From Enoplosus armatus (lineage: Eukaryota > Chordata > Actinopteri > Centrarchiformes > Enoplosidae), in the NCBI RefSeq assembly GCF_043641665.1, contig NC_092198.1, positions 193,501 to 257,500 on the forward strand: 64,000 nt of DNA, in the 5' to 3' direction. Of this stretch, positions 41,601 through 53,041 are shown piece by piece. Within the stretch, counting starts at the first letter, position 1, and the number at the start of each line of letters is the position of its first letter. The position numbers were made by a program, and so were the translations under genes. A model generated the notes under the pieces. The model was not told the origin of the DNA. It saw only the letters and a program-made list of their open reading frames with translations, and did no database searches.

Positions 41601-43241
41601 TGATAATAACGTCTTCACACCACTCAACAAGTTAAATGTTACTTTTTATATTTTGAGACAACAATACATTAACACATAAATTAATAACAGGAAAAAAGTA
41701 ACAAAGTATTTGAAATGAAAACACAGTATTTGTACTTTTATACCTTAAAAAACGCTCTAACGTCTTTCAAAAGCTGTCCGACCGTTCCATCGCAGTGTGA
41801 ATAATCACTAACTGCTGCTAACTGTAGGTGCTGTTAGCTAGTTAGCTCAGTCAGCCGTGCAGCTAGCAGTCCTACTAGCTGAGCCCTGTTCCATTGCCCT
41901 CTTGCCCAGCTTCAATTCTACCCCACTGAGTCCCCCCGCCCTGGGCCTGAAAACCCTCTCCTCCTGGTGTACCAAAGCTCCTGTGCTAGCTTCCAGACCC
42001 TCGTCGGTAGCACAGGGAAGACTTTGTTTTCCTCCAGGGCAGCTCGACCCCAGGGCTAACCCCTCTCACTTTTACCCAGCAGCTGGGAAGCAAAACGCTG
42101 GAACATCTTGTTCTTGAGGAGCTGCAACGTTTATTCATGGGCAACTGTACATTTACCCCTCCCTCTGTTCACCTGTCTGACCCCTCCCTCTGTTCACCTG
42201 TTTGATCTGACCCCTCCCTCTGTTCACCTGTCTGACCCCTCCCTCTGTTCAGTGTCTGCTCTGACCCCTCCCTCTGTTCACCTGTGTAGCAGTAGTAGCA
42301 GCCACTAACCACCGGCTGCCTGCTCCTCCCTGCAGCCGTCTGAGGAGTAACGTGGAGGGAAAGTACCTGATGGACGGCGTTCCCTTCAGCTGCTGCAGCA
42401 CCTTCTCCCCTCGACCCTGCATCCAGCAGCAGGTCAGCAACAGCTTGGCACATTTCAACTACGATCAGCAGAGCCAGCAGCTAAACTTGTGGAGGAGAGG
42501 CTGCCGACAGGCCCTGATGGACCACTACACCGGCATCATGCAGTCCATCGGCCTCACCGTGCTCCTCATCTGGCTATTTGAGGTACTGCAGCGGCTGTTG
42601 ACGCAGACTGAATATCCACAGTGATTTAGGTGAAAATATAACAAAATCTGTTTCATCTTTGTGCATTCAGCACAGAAAAGGAAGCAGCCAGCACCTTTGA
42701 AGACGAAACAACACAACTTTCAACAACTCCAAAGCACTGAAATCCAAATCAGTCTGGGTCCAATTTAGTTTGGTAATAAACTGTCAGTATACGTCATCAG
42801 ACAGGTTAGGGCTAGGGGTCTGAGGTTAACACTATGAATGTCTTCCAAGACAGAAGCTGTCTCCATATTTAAACCATATCATGCCCCACCCCCCTCTATG
42901 GCGCTGACAACACATAGAAACACTTCTGATATCTGTCAGGTAGCTGTCCATGCTACACTAAAGACACATTTTTCTTCTGCCACCAGCTGCTGGTTCTGAC
43001 GGGAGTCCGTTACCTGCAGACGGCCATGGAGAACGTTCTCCGCCTGGGTGATCCTGACTCAGAGTCTGATGGTTGGATTCTGGAGAACAGCCTGGCAGAA
43101 ACAGCCAGGTCCAACTTTAACGTCATCAAGAACCTGGGGAAGTGTTATCAGGTCGACGACGACCCAAACATCAACTTCCCGATTGCCCCTACAGAGCAGG
43201 AGGTGCCATCCCTGCAGGTCCAGATCCCTGTGACCAGCTAG
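38052..43241 (+). CDS. prph2l: peripherin-2/ROM1-family photoreceptor tetraspanin, complete, three exons
   Basis: Four-pass tetraspanin of the PRPH2/ROM1 group, which shapes the rims of photoreceptor outer-segment discs. Joining 38052-38632, 42336-42582 and 42987-43241 gives 360 aa; exon lengths 581 and 247 equal those of PRPH2. TM segments are at about 20-42, 60-80, 98-122 and 256-280. The large D2 loop keeps all the key cysteines at PRPH2 numbering: C150 (disulfide-dimer Cys), C165-C166 in CCG, C213-C214, C222 and C250, plus GYRDWF and QWISNRYLD. Differences: position 216 is Thr where PRPH2 has Pro, and the N229 glycosylation sequon is lost (N-S-L). The C-terminal tail differs from both PRPH2 and ROM1. 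Best placed as the PRPH2-like paralogue (chicken CRDS2 / frog rds35 type); family certain, symbol provisional. Confidence 0.93.
38633..42335 (+). other. peripherin-like intron 1 (3.7 kb)
   Basis: 38640-38735 and 39270-39450 have diffuse GGATTCTGGTGGATC-type repetition. 40470-40565 is a TAGTAGTA trinucleotide tract. 42160-42290 is a pyrimidine minisatellite. No complete transposon or exon recognised in the rest. Confidence 0.6.
42160..42290. repeat. pyrimidine minisatellite upstream of peripherin-like exon 2
   Basis: Five to six units of TGACCCCTCCCTCTGTTCAC followed by ctgt. It lies about 45 bp upstream of the exon 2 acceptor. Confidence 0.92.
42336..42582 (+). CDS. prph2l: peripherin-like exon 2
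   Basis: 247 bp encoding [37 protein letters not shown] and the fourth TM start VLLIWLFE. Acceptor CCCTGCAG, donor GTACTG. Confidence 0.95.
42987..43241 (+). CDS. prph2l: peripherin-like exon 3
   Basis: 84 codons plus [23 protein letters not shown] completes TM4, followed by a cytoplasmic tail ([21 protein letters not shown], ending LQVQIPVTS). Acceptor CCACCAG. Confidence 0.93.
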   Translation: MLVLTGVRYLQTAMENVLRLGDPDSESDGWILENSLAETARSNFNVIKNLGKCYQVDDDPNINFPIAPTEQEVPSLQVQIPVTS

Positions 43242-43903
43242 CATCCAGCCTGAGGAGTCATGGACCTCTGACAGACCAGGACGAGCTGGAACATCTCGGA
43301 TTAAAAACTTCCAAGGCCTCAAGTGATGTTCTGTTGCTATGAATCACTTCTAGCTCCAGGATGCACCGCTCTGAGCTGGGTCTGTCTTCCAGGAGACATT
43401 CAATACGTTTTCATCCTGAGGAGCCGAAGAAAAGTTCCATCGATGCCATCCAGATATGAAGTTTGGAAAAAGGTTGAAAGTCCAGCTGCTGTGTCCTCAG
43501 AGCTCTGCAGGTCTGATGATTTCTGCCTTCAGATGGTGTTTTTCTAATATCAGCATATGAAACAATGTTTGAATTAACAAATACTTACAAATTGCAAATT
43601 GTTTTCATTCTTAGATATCTTTTGACATTTGTTGTCCTCGAGAATGACAGGGACACTTTTGTGTGTCAGGAAATCAGATTTGTACCTTTTAGTGTTTAAT
43701 TGTGCTTTTAAAGGTGCAACTTTGCAGCAAAGAGTGCTAAATAATACTATCAGGGTTTATACAGTACCTGTGAGAAGCAGTGAACTCTGAAAGGAATAAT
43801 TTAGCTTTCTCTACCTCTGAATGAAAACGGTCAGACTGCAGGAACAAAACAGCCTGGACGCTTCAACAAGACAACAAAGATCAAATGTTTGTCCAACAAT
43901 AAA
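43242..43903 (+). other. probable 3' UTR of the peripherin-like gene, AATAAA at 43898-43903
   Basis: First canonical AATAAA downstream of the stop codon, followed by an A run at 43918-43926. The UTR length of about 660 bases is inferred. Confidence 0.55.
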
Positions 43904-43949
43904 TATTCATGAGAATTTAAAAAAAACAGGTGTTTTGTTTCAGACTGGA

Positions 43950-44309
43950 CTGTGATTGGCTCATGTTTATTTTCATGTTTGATGTTTGCGAGTGACGTTG
44001 GCGACCAATGATGACATCACTTTTGTGTCATCTGAGGGAGACGTACCTGTAAATAAACAGCTTTACCGGAAGTTAGCTTCGTTTTATAAAGTCGACTCAG
44101 CTCCAGTCCCCTCTGTGGGCTCAACAGTCCTCCTCGCCTCCATCCAGGATCTCACCAAACGCTCTGCTTTCTTCATCCTTTTTTGGCCTTTTAAAAACAA
44201 GCTGCTGGTTGGCATCCATGTTTGTTTTGGTACAAGATCACATGACAGTTTGTCTACCTCCAGAGCTCCAGTGGTTCCTGACCAGAGGTTCAGTGTGATG
44301 TCAGGTTAG
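43950..44309 (+). other. promoter-like patch and 107-codon ORF of unknown nature
   Basis: 43950-44040 has GATTGGCT, GTGACGTTGG, ACCAATGATGACATCAC: two CCAAT-type boxes on opposite strands around a CRE-like TGACGT. An ORF from 43986 follows (MRVTLATNDDITFVSSEGDV...). The protein is not recognised, has no domain I can name, and may be chance. AATAAA occurs at 44632. Confidence 0.25.
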
Positions 44310-45054
44310 GGCTTTGTCCCGAGCTTCAGTTAGTGCTTGAATTGTAATAAAAACATTTCTAGTACTCTAAAACAACAGTCTGCATCCACATGCAGCATTT
44401 AGTGGCACCAACTGTGTGCAAAATAATTTATTTGAGGGAACAAATGACTAATAAGTCTTCTCATACCTGCCAGTTTGCGTACAGACTGTTAATGGAGGAT
44501 TTTGGAGGTGTGACTGTGTGATCTCACACAGCTGCACGTTTTCCTCCTCTCAGATTATTGGAGCAGGAAACAGGACACTTACAATAACAACAGCATGAGG
44601 CTGGCCCTGAAGCTCTGCTGTGCACTCAAGAATAAAACCTGATTTCTTTCAAAATATCTTGACTGACAGTGTTTCAGAGGAAACATTAATAGCCAAAATA
44701 AAAACATTATTCTTTTGTAACTGGGCACAAATAAATAAGGAAGCAGTCATTAAACCAGACTGATGGCAGAAGAAGAAGAGGAGATGCTGATTGGCTGCAG
44801 TGAGTGATGGACAGCGACAGAAGTTACTGACAGTAAAATGCTGTTTAATTTACAACTTTGTGGACTGCTGTTGTTAGCATGCTAGCCATGTTAGCTCCCG
44901 CAGTTCATGTTTACAACCCGACCAATGCTTTTGTTTCCTGTCCCTCCTGCCTTTAGCCGCAGCACAGCAGGAAATATCAACTGATGGATTTCAGAGTCTA
45001 CAGTCAGTTAGCAGCTCTGTGAGGTTCTACACCAGCATGCTAACATGCTGACGT
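44310..45054. other. intergenic sequence, no gene recognised
   Basis: No feature beyond short GCTAGC/TTAGCATGC words near 44875 that may belong to the dispersed repeat family. Confidence 0.4.
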
Positions 45055-45290
45055 TCAGCAGGTATAATGTTTACTGTGTTCACCATCTTAGCTTAGTGTG
45101 TTAGCATGCAAACTTTAGCAAACTAGCAGAAAACACAAAATACAGCTGAGGCTGATGAATGCCATCAGTTCTGCAGGTATTTGGTCATAAACCAAAGTAT
45201 TGGACACATGAACATGTTGACCTGATGATGGCGCTGATGAAGAGTCAGGGGATCACCAGAGTTACTACAGTTCCTCCTGAGGGACTGATA
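45055..45290 (+). repeat. dispersed GCTAACAT-type repeat, copy 2 (longest)
   Basis: Shares with the inverse of 55960-56200 the blocks TTCACCATCTTAGCTTAG, CAGCTGAGGCTGATGAATGC, GGACACATGAACATGTTGAC and GATCACCAGAGTTACTACAG. The two copies, 10 kb apart in opposite orientation, define at least 230 bp of the family. Confidence 0.8.
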
Positions 45291-46350
45291 AAAATTAAGA
45301 ACCACACTCTGTGTCGTCACCATCTTTGTAAAGAACTGATTTCTCTTTGTGTTTTATTTTTCATTGTCTTGTGTTTTGTTCACTTCCTCCATGTTTTCTA
45401 ATTGAGGTTGATGTTCACATTCTTTAGAGGCTGTTAGTTTAAACACTGATGTCAGAACAGTTTAGAGCTGATACAGAATAATAAAGTGATAAGGAAGCTG
45501 TGTCAGAGAGCCAGCCAATCAGAATTCACTTTTCTCTGTGAGTTTTCTTTCAAGAAATTATAATTTGTCATTATCTTAAAGGAACAGCCCAACATTTTCA
45601 CATATATGTATCCAGTACAGAGGTTCAAGATGTGATTAGCCTAGCTTAGCACAAAACTGCTGGACTATCACCATCTAAGAAACCTAAAAACTCCAAGTCT
45701 GTCTGTTGTGAGCCAGATGTTCCAGTGGAAACTAAACTGTCAGTATGATCATGTGATTTTCTCTCACTGTGTGATTATGAGCTTTACTTTGATTTGTCTC
45801 TGAATAAAGATCACAGTTCTCATTCTGTCTGATGTGTTTCCGATGATTATTTTGCCACTGTTTAGATTTGACAGGAGGTTTGGTCATTGACACTTTGTTG
45901 TGATTTTTAAATGTTTCTTCGATTATAATTGACCAACACTTGGATGTAAAACATCAGCGACGCGTGTTTAACATATATCTGCTTTTCTACCTCAGTATCC
46001 TGATGTGACTGCGTGACGTCATCTGAGCTGAAAGTTTAGAGGAGCTGCTCAACATGACTGACCAGAGAAAATAACATAGGATGATATATTCATTCTACAA
46101 AAACATAGTCTGCACAAGGGCAACAGCATCCAGGAGTGAGAGTGAGGCTGCAGGTTTTCTGAACATCAGAAAAAACAGCAGTTGTACAGAATTTACTCAC
46201 TTTTTATTTTTCTCCTATGAAACCAGAAGTTTCAGATTGAGTTTAAAGTGAATCTCACAGAGCAGAAACTGACTCACCATCAAGCTGTGGAGGTGAGGAG
46301 ATAAAAGCAAATGCTGCGCAGAGAGGAAGTACTGACATTAGCAGATCTGA
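45291..46350. other. intergenic sequence, no gene recognised
   Basis: 45580-45700 contains AAAGGAACAGCCCAACATTT and TTAGCCTAGCTTAGCAC, words common in fish interspersed repeats. Similar GGAACAGTTCAACAGTTT is at 48617. No gene. Confidence 0.4.
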
Positions 46351-46354
46351 AACA

Positions 46355-46565
46355 TGACACAGCATTAATAACAACAGGAGCTGAAACATGACACAGTGTT
46401 AATAATAACAGGAGCTGAAACATGATGCAGCGTTAATAACAGGAACTGAAACATGACGCATTGTTAACAACAACATCAACAGGAGCTGAAACATGACACT
46501 GTGTTAATAACAACAGGAACTGAAACATGACGCATCGTTAATAACAACAGGAGCTGAAACATGAC
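46355..46565. repeat. ~36-bp minisatellite (GAGCTGAAACATGACAC ... TTAATAACAACAG)
   Basis: About six tandem units of GCTGAAACATGACACAGCGT plus taataacaacagga. Confidence 0.92.
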
Positions 46566-46919
46566 GCAGATACAACTTTAATTTAATATATAACCTTAAA
46601 TAGAAATACAACTTTATCAGAATCAGAATCAGAATAAAGTTGTATTTCTGTAAAAGAAATAGAAATAGAAATACAACTTTAAAAAACAGATAAAAAACAT
46701 GTTGATCAGAGATGAGAAACACAATCAGATAAAAACAGATAATTATCAGGATATGAATAAATTAATAAAAGCGTGATGTCACAGCTGTTTGTCTCCTCCT
46801 GCTGGTCGTCTGCAGCACTGCAGCCTCCTCCAACAGCCAGTCACAGCCTTCCTCCTCCTCCCTGATCCCAGAGGGAGCTGGTTGTCATGGCAATGACCAC
46901 GTGGTCCTCAGTGCCCTAG
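46566..46919. other. intergenic sequence, no gene recognised
   Basis: 46618-46645 carries three ATCAGA units resembling LINE tails and the repeated AAGTTGTATTTCT word. Nothing else. Confidence 0.4.
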
Positions 46920-47285
46920 ATTATTCTGTTGCTGACCCCCTCCCCCACCTCCCCACCCTCTCTTTATTCCTTTGTTCCCCTTTTTCACCTCTTTCCTTTC
47001 CTTGTTTCCATCTGTCATTTATTCATTCCTCCTTCCTTTCCTACCTTTCTGTCTTCCTCTCCTCTCATCAATAAATCTCTTTCCCTCCCTTTCTTCCTTC
47101 CTTTCTGTTTGTTTCTCCTTTTCCTCCTGTCCATCATTCATCTCTTTTTTCTTCTTCCCTTCCTTCTGTCCTTTTCTTTATTTCATCTGTCCTGTCCTTG
47201 TTTCCTTACTCTCTCCCCTTTCTTTCCTTCCCTACATGTTCATTTTCTTCCTCCCTCCCTCTCTTTCCCTCTCTCTCCTGTTATG
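46920..47285. repeat. polypyrimidine low-complexity tract (CTTCC/CTTTCC)
   Basis: About 360 bp of over 85% C+T on the plus strand. ORFs across it (Phe/Leu/Ser/Pro) are compositional artefacts. Confidence 0.9.
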
Positions 47286-47760
47286 TAACCCCTCCTCCTC
47301 TTCATCACTGCCTCCATCTGAACATCCAATCACATTTCTCCTCTACCAGTGACATCACAGGCTGAGGGCGTGGCCTGATCTGTATCAATAAACTGTGTGT
47401 GTGTGTGTGTGTGTGTGAGCTCGTTGGTTGCCGTGGTGACTGGGATTAAACAAGCTCAGAGTTACATTAGTTTCTTAACTAGACTGCTGTCACCTCTTCA
47501 TGTCCCATAATGCACCTGGAGTCAGTGACAGGTTGTTACATAACAGAGAGTGTGTGAACGTCTCAGCGAATCACAACCTGTGATGTCATAGAAAACAGGA
47601 AGTGAAGTGGAGATGATCCTTCAGTCTTTACAGTCCTACAGTACGTTAGCATAAAAAAAACTTATGTTAGCATAAAAAATTAACAGTAGCATAAACGAAG
47701 TTCCTTCTTCACAAGTTCAGATCACAAAACCAGAGACTGTTGTTGTGGACTTAGATTAGA
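47286..47760. other. intergenic sequence, no gene recognised
   Basis: (TG)n at 47394-47417 only. Confidence 0.45.
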
Positions 47761-47765
47761 CTCTT

Positions 47766-48048
47766 CTCAGACAGACAGAGAGAAGGAGAGACAGACAGAC
47801 AGACAGGGAGACAGAGAGAGAGAGACAGACAGACAGACAGAGAGAGGGAGAGACAGACAGACAGACAGAGAGAAGAAGAGACAGACATACAGGGAGACAG
47901 GGAGACAGACAGACAGGGAGACAGAGAGAGACAGACAGGCAGGGAGGCAGACAGGGAGACAGAGAGAGATAGACAGACAGGGAGACAGAGAGACAGACAG
48001 ACAGACAGACAGAGACAGACAGACAGACAGACAGAGACAGACAGATAG
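47766..48048. repeat. (CAGA)n / GGGAGACAGA minisatellite
   Basis: About 280 bp of cagacagacagagagagggagaca units. Antisense Cys/Leu/Ser ORFs are artefacts. Confidence 0.95.
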
Positions 48049-48430
48049 ATCTGGTGACATCAAACCAAAGTCAGAGACTGAAGACTGTTGATTCAGGTCC
48101 TGATGAGACCAGCTGTCACTGACACGGTGACTCTGGAGAACTGGAGTCAGTTTACAGTCTGAAACCTTCACAGACAAATTTATGACCTGATGTTTCACAC
48201 CAACATCTTCTGTTCAGCTTTAGTTCCTCCAGGTTCCTGGAACCTTTTCAAGCCCCCCTGGAACATCCTCAAGGTCTTTGAGAACATAAACCAGGACCAT
48301 TGGAAGATCTTTATAAAACTACATGAGGGAGGAATAATCTATGATGAAGAAAAGAATCATAAAGACCACCATCAGACCTGAACTACTGCGGCCCCCCCAC
48401 CAGCCCACCCCAAAGAGGCTTAGCTGTAAT

Positions 48431-48463
<33 letters not shown>

Positions 48464-48539
48464 TTAACAGGCTATTAAGTCACTGTGTGTGTGCGTGTGT
48501 GTGTGTTAGATATGTTAACTGTTACATAACAGCTGATCC

Positions 48540-48592
<53 letters not shown>

Positions 48593-51239
48593 TAAGCTGC
48601 ATCTGGATCGTTTAAAGGAACAGTTCAACAGTTTTAGAGATGAAGTCAGAGAGGTCAGAGGTCACGATGTGTGTGTGTAACAGTGATGACCCGGGGGAAG
48701 GAAGGGTCTGGTTCAAATAGCTCAGCAGAAACATCACTGACCTGTAAACATGTAAAACAACCTGTCTGTCTGTTCAGGATGTTTGCTGTCTCTCTGCATC
48801 AAATCACAACTTCTTTTATTTCGTTGACATGTAAACTCTCTCGTGCTGCATTCAAGTCCTGTTGGTTCCATCAACACCGGGTTCTGACTTCATGTCAACG
48901 TCTGACTCATAACTATAACTGAGAAACTGATATATTTGATGTGGAGCTATATAAGCCAAACAAACTTGAACGCCTCACTGTTGTTATATTGTCAACACAC
49001 AGGATTTTAACCCTCACACGACCGACTAACTCGTTTTTTATCCTCTGGCAAAAATAAACTGAACAAACAGTTTTCAAAACTGTAAAAAATAAATAAAAGT
49101 GTCAAAAAACAGGAAACTGAAAGTTAAAAGGTGCACCGATAAACACACCATCTCTCACTGAGGTCAGACGTCTTTCACTCTCTTCTTTCTCTTTCTTTCT
49201 TTCTTTCTTCAGTTTTCAGTCTCCTGGTGAACAAAGCAGTCATGGCCGCCGGCTGCTGGTTGCCTGGTAACTAGTCCTGGGAGAGCGGTGGCACTGCCAA
49301 GAGGCTGAGAGAGGTCTGATGCCCAAATGAACGAGCAGACAGTGAATGCTGCGTCTGCAGACTGCCAACAGGCTTTGCTCAAACACACAAAACTTTATTT
49401 AACATTCAGATCCACGACTCAAAGACCCTGCAGAGAAGTGATGTCCTCATCTCTTTACAATGTCAATTCTCTTATTAGTCTAATATTTACTATAATATTG
49501 CTATTAACAACATTACATCTTTAGGTCTGTCAATCAATAAGATCCAATCAGTGATCCAAAGTGAAGCCCCGCCCACCACCAAACTGTAAGCCACAGGATT
49601 GGATGCGGCTGCTGTCGCTCTCAGAATGATTGATTACAAACAATGTTTGGGAGCTAATCAGTTACTAATCACTTATTAGTCTTTGAAAAAGTAATCTCAT
49701 TATCATACACGGAATAACAAAATAGAAAAATAGAAGAGTTAGTTTGAGATGTAACCACGAGCTGTAACCTTGGGGGGGGGGGGGTACGTTGTAGTCTTTA
49801 TGTTTTGTCTGTTAGATGGTTCTACTGATTACTCATATTCATATTTTATGATTCTGTTTTTATTATTAATTGTATTGGTGTTATTATTGATAATAAAGAA
49901 TCTGTCTTGCATCTGCGGGTTGTGTTCAGGTTCTTCTCTTCATGAGACGTTCGCTGACCTGCTGCTACTACACGTGAACCGCACAGCTCTGTTGACATCT
50001 TCAGCCAATAGGAGGAGGAGGAGGCTGAGGAGGGCCGTGATTGGCTGCAGGCAGGTGTAGGGTGAGGTCTCGTCACTGCTTCAGTCAGCTGAGAACCCCG
50101 TAAGTGTGGAGATGTTGGATTTTCATCTGAGTGAAATCTGACAGCTGGGAGATACAGGGTTCTAATATTGGGACATACTGGGTTTCCATAGTGACAGCGA
50201 CGAGATATCAGGAGATACCAGGTTTCCTGACAAGCATTGACAGAAATATTTACCGCCCCCACCCCTCCCCCATCCTCCTCGCCCCCCCTCCTCCTCCTCT
50301 CTCATTTATTCATGACCTAACTGGGAGAGACGACAAGGACGAGAGGACGGGGGGGCAGTGCTCAGTGCTGAGTCGGACTGCATCCTCTCTACATGCTGAG
50401 GGTGCGGAGGTGAGGAAGGAGGGGGGAGGGTCTGGTGGGACAGGTGGGGGAGGGGTGGTGTATCTGGTTTGTATTCAGTTCTCATCACCTGAACGTCTGC
50501 ATCAGCTCCTCCTGCTGCTGTCGACGACATGTTCAGACAGTCAGTCAGAGTCACGTTCAGAGACCCACCGTCTGTTAATAAATTACTGTTATTAATAATA
50601 AGATGGGTTCGAAACCAGAAGGTGCTGCATTGCAGGAGGCGTCATGATGAAACATGACGGACTCAGATCCTTTACTATACACAAGTATTATCAGCTTCAT
50701 GCAGTAAAATGTCTCCTGTGACTGATGTCTGATTCTATCTGACATTATTAGATTATTAATACATCAATGTTGGAGCAGCTTTTTACCTTTGTAGCTGCTC
50801 GAGGTGGAGCTAGTACAGTTAGTATACAGTTAGCTAGTTTTAACTGCTTTATATACAGTTAGCTAGTTTTAACTGCTTTATATACAGTTAGCTTGTTTTA
50901 ACTGCTTTATATACAGTTAGCTAGTTTAACTACTCCACAAACACTCAGGTCTTTATTCTCCTCCTGTGGACCACAAAAATCACATGACACCTCAGCAGCA
51001 CTGAGGCATTGTGGGTAGTCTGTGTTTTAACTAGATCTTTTCCAATCACTTCTTGAACCTGAACACTGCACCCTAACCTGTACCTGAATCTGCCAATCTG
51101 CCTGTCTACCTGGCTGGCTGGCTGGGGGAGCTGCGCGGGCACAATAGATGTTCTTATTTCTGTTGCCTATAAGCCTGTACCTTCATTGTGGCATTAAATC
51201 ACTGAAATCATCCTGCCTTCACTTCACCTGTTGTCTCCC
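48049..51239. other. intergenic sequence with scattered microsatellites
   Basis: (CA)n at 48434-48461 and 48547-48590, a (CTTT)n tract at 49184-49210, and a G run at 49771-49783. GC-rich purine/pyrimidine stretches lie at 50250-50460. No exon or transposon recognised. Confidence 0.5.
50815..50935. repeat. ~29-bp minisatellite (ATATACAGTTAGCTAGTTTT AACTGCTTT)
   Basis: Four tandem units, nearly identical. Confidence 0.93.
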
Positions 51240-51905
51240 TCACTGTTGTGACTAGACCCTGGTAGATCTCTTTAGATCACTATATTTTTATAGTCCAGTG
51301 GAAACCTGTAGAATCAAGTAGATTCTGGTTGATGGTCTTAAAATCCAGTAGAGTACAGTTCATGTCACTAGATCTCTCTTGAGTCCAGTTTATTAGAGCA
51401 GACTTCCATGTGGTCCAGTAGATTTCAGCTGATTTCTTAAGAGTCCACTAGATCCCAGTAGGCCTCTTTAGGATTCATTAGATCCCAATCAGTCTATTTA
51501 GGGTTCAGCAGACACCAGTTTATCGTTTTAGATCAAGTGGAACCCAGTCGGTCCAGTTGATCTCTTTAAATGCAGTGCAGCTGTCACTAGATCTCCTATG
51601 GATCTTGTAGATTTAGAAGTTAATATAGTCCAGTACATTTAAGTAGATCTCTGAAGAATCCAGTAGCTTCCTGTGGGTCTCTCTACAGTCAAGTTAATAG
51701 CATTTGATCTCTTTAGGCTTTACTGGATCCCAAAAGGTCTCTTTATAGTCCACTATCACTTTTGGATTCACTGGATACCAGTCGTTCTATTTAGATTTCA
51801 GTAGACCCCACGATATAGTAGATCTCTGCATGGCCCAGTAGTGGATCCAGTAGATCTCTGTACGGTCTCTTTCAAATTCAGTAGAGTTCAGTAGACCTCC
51901 CCACC
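51240..51905. repeat. decayed minisatellite (AGTAGATCTCTTTAG type)
   Basis: About 650 bp of diverged units combining CAGTAGATCTCT, TTTAGATTCAGTAGA and TCCAGTAGATCCCAGT, with a period near 30-45 bp. Similar words (TCTAGTAGATTCCA) occur at 38660-38735. Confidence 0.75.
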
Positions 51906-52265
51906 CACTGATATGTGCAGGGGCGGGGCTTATTTCCTGTGTTAATACGTTTAACCAGTATCACTGTATATACCCCCCCCCCCCCCCATGTTCCTCTGTG
52001 TGATCTGAGAGCTTTAATCCAGCAGGAAGTAGATTATGTAATCTGCAGCTTTAAGGAGGAAACACGCTGCAGCACCAACTCACTGACCCTCAGTCAGGTA
52101 CGGCACCACATGAGGGACAATAAACCTCACAACCACCACCCGACCCTGATGGAGGTCAAACACAAACCACGTCAAGTCTCTCAGTCTTTGAGACGTTATT
52201 TGATTTCATATTTAAGATGTGTATCAGATTTATAGTTCATCATCGTTTTAGACTTTTATTGTCGT
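51906..52265. other. intergenic sequence with unrecognised 106-codon ORF
   Basis: ORF 51915-52235 (+) includes DLRALIQQEVDYVICSFKEE, not recognised. A C run lies at 51975-51987. Treated as probably chance. Confidence 0.25.
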
Positions 52266-52279
52266 GTTGGGATGGAACA

Positions 52280-52282
<3 letters not shown>

Positions 52283-52319
<37 letters not shown>
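52283..52319. repeat. (CA)n microsatellite
   Basis: About 18 CA units. Confidence 0.95.
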
Positions 52320-52321
<2 letters not shown>

Positions 52322-52539
52322 GTCTCCTGTAGGTGATGAATAATTTAAAGCTGCAGGAGAAACTGCTTCATCACCACAAACCCCTGCTCCACCTCCTCCA
52401 CCCCCCTGGACCGAGCAGAGGACTGATGTGAGGACAGTTTGTTTTCTTTACAATAAACATCCTGATGATTTCTCGTTTTTTTCTTTTCTTTTGATAGTAA
52501 AATCAAAACTAGCAATAAATTCACTTTGACCTCAGACCT

Positions 52540-52790
52540 GAGACAAACCAAGTGAACTAACCACTCGACTGTCTCGCTGTTATTAGACAGCAGACACTCG
52601 ACTGTCCCACAGTTATTACAGTGTCCCACAGTTATTACAGACAGTGAACTAACCACTCGACTGTCTCCCTGTTATTACAGACAGTGAACTACCCGCAGAC
52701 AGTCGACAGTCCCACAGTTATTACAGACAGTGAACTACCCGCAGACACTCGACTGTCCCACAGTTATTACAGACAGTGAACTAACCACTG
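52540..52790. repeat. minisatellite upstream of the ckb promoter
   Basis: Units of CACTCGACTGTCCCACAGTT plus attacagacagtgaactaac repeat about six times with deletions (period about 38-58 bp). It ends about 110 bp upstream of the first CCAAT box. Confidence 0.9.
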
Positions 52791-52833
52791 TTTGGCTCAG
52801 AGGCACTGCAGCAGGAGCTGAACCTGCGACAAC

Positions 52834-52838
<5 letters not shown>

Positions 52839-52872
<34 letters not shown>
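52839..52872. repeat. (GA)n microsatellite in ckb upstream region
   Basis: About 16 GA units with one CGA interruption, 30 bp upstream of the distal CCAAT box. Confidence 0.9.
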
Positions 52873-52873
<1 letters not shown>

Positions 52874-52903
52874 TCTGATCACCTGACCCTCAGCGGGCTC
52901 TGT

Positions 52904-52962
52904 CCAATGGAATGAATGGACTGTAAATAGGAGCCAATGAGGAGCAGGGGGCGGATATAAAA
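52904..52962 (+). promoter_or_regulatory. ckb: ckb core promoter: two CCAAT boxes and TATA box
   Basis: CCAAT at 52904-52908 and 52934-52938, TATAAAA at 52956-52962. The TATA places transcription start near 52985-52992. Mammalian CKB promoters are also described as having CCAAT and TATA elements, which fits. Confidence 0.85.
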
Positions 52963-52986
52963 GGCTGAGACCCGCTTTAATCTGCA

Positions 52987-53041
52987 GCAGCAGCAGCACC
53001 GGATCCGCTTCAGACCACATCACAGCAGACTGAACTGACAG
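52987..53041 (+). other. ckb: ckb non-coding exon 1 (5' UTR)
   Basis: From the predicted start near 52987 to the donor GTAGGA at 53042. It joins to 54928, giving a 5' UTR of about 75 bases. The left end is inferred from the TATA position. Confidence 0.7.

Noticed and set aside
41857..42117. 86-codon plus-strand ORF in peripherin-like intron 1
   Set aside because: Proline/serine-rich, no recognisable domain, no splice connection to neighbouring exons.
46929..47352. Phe/Leu/Pro-rich ORFs of 119 and 126 codons
   Set aside because: Pure composition effect of a polypyrimidine tract in overlapping frames.
47767..48198. 143-codon Cys/Leu/Ser minus-strand ORF
   Set aside because: Antisense of a CAGA repeat.
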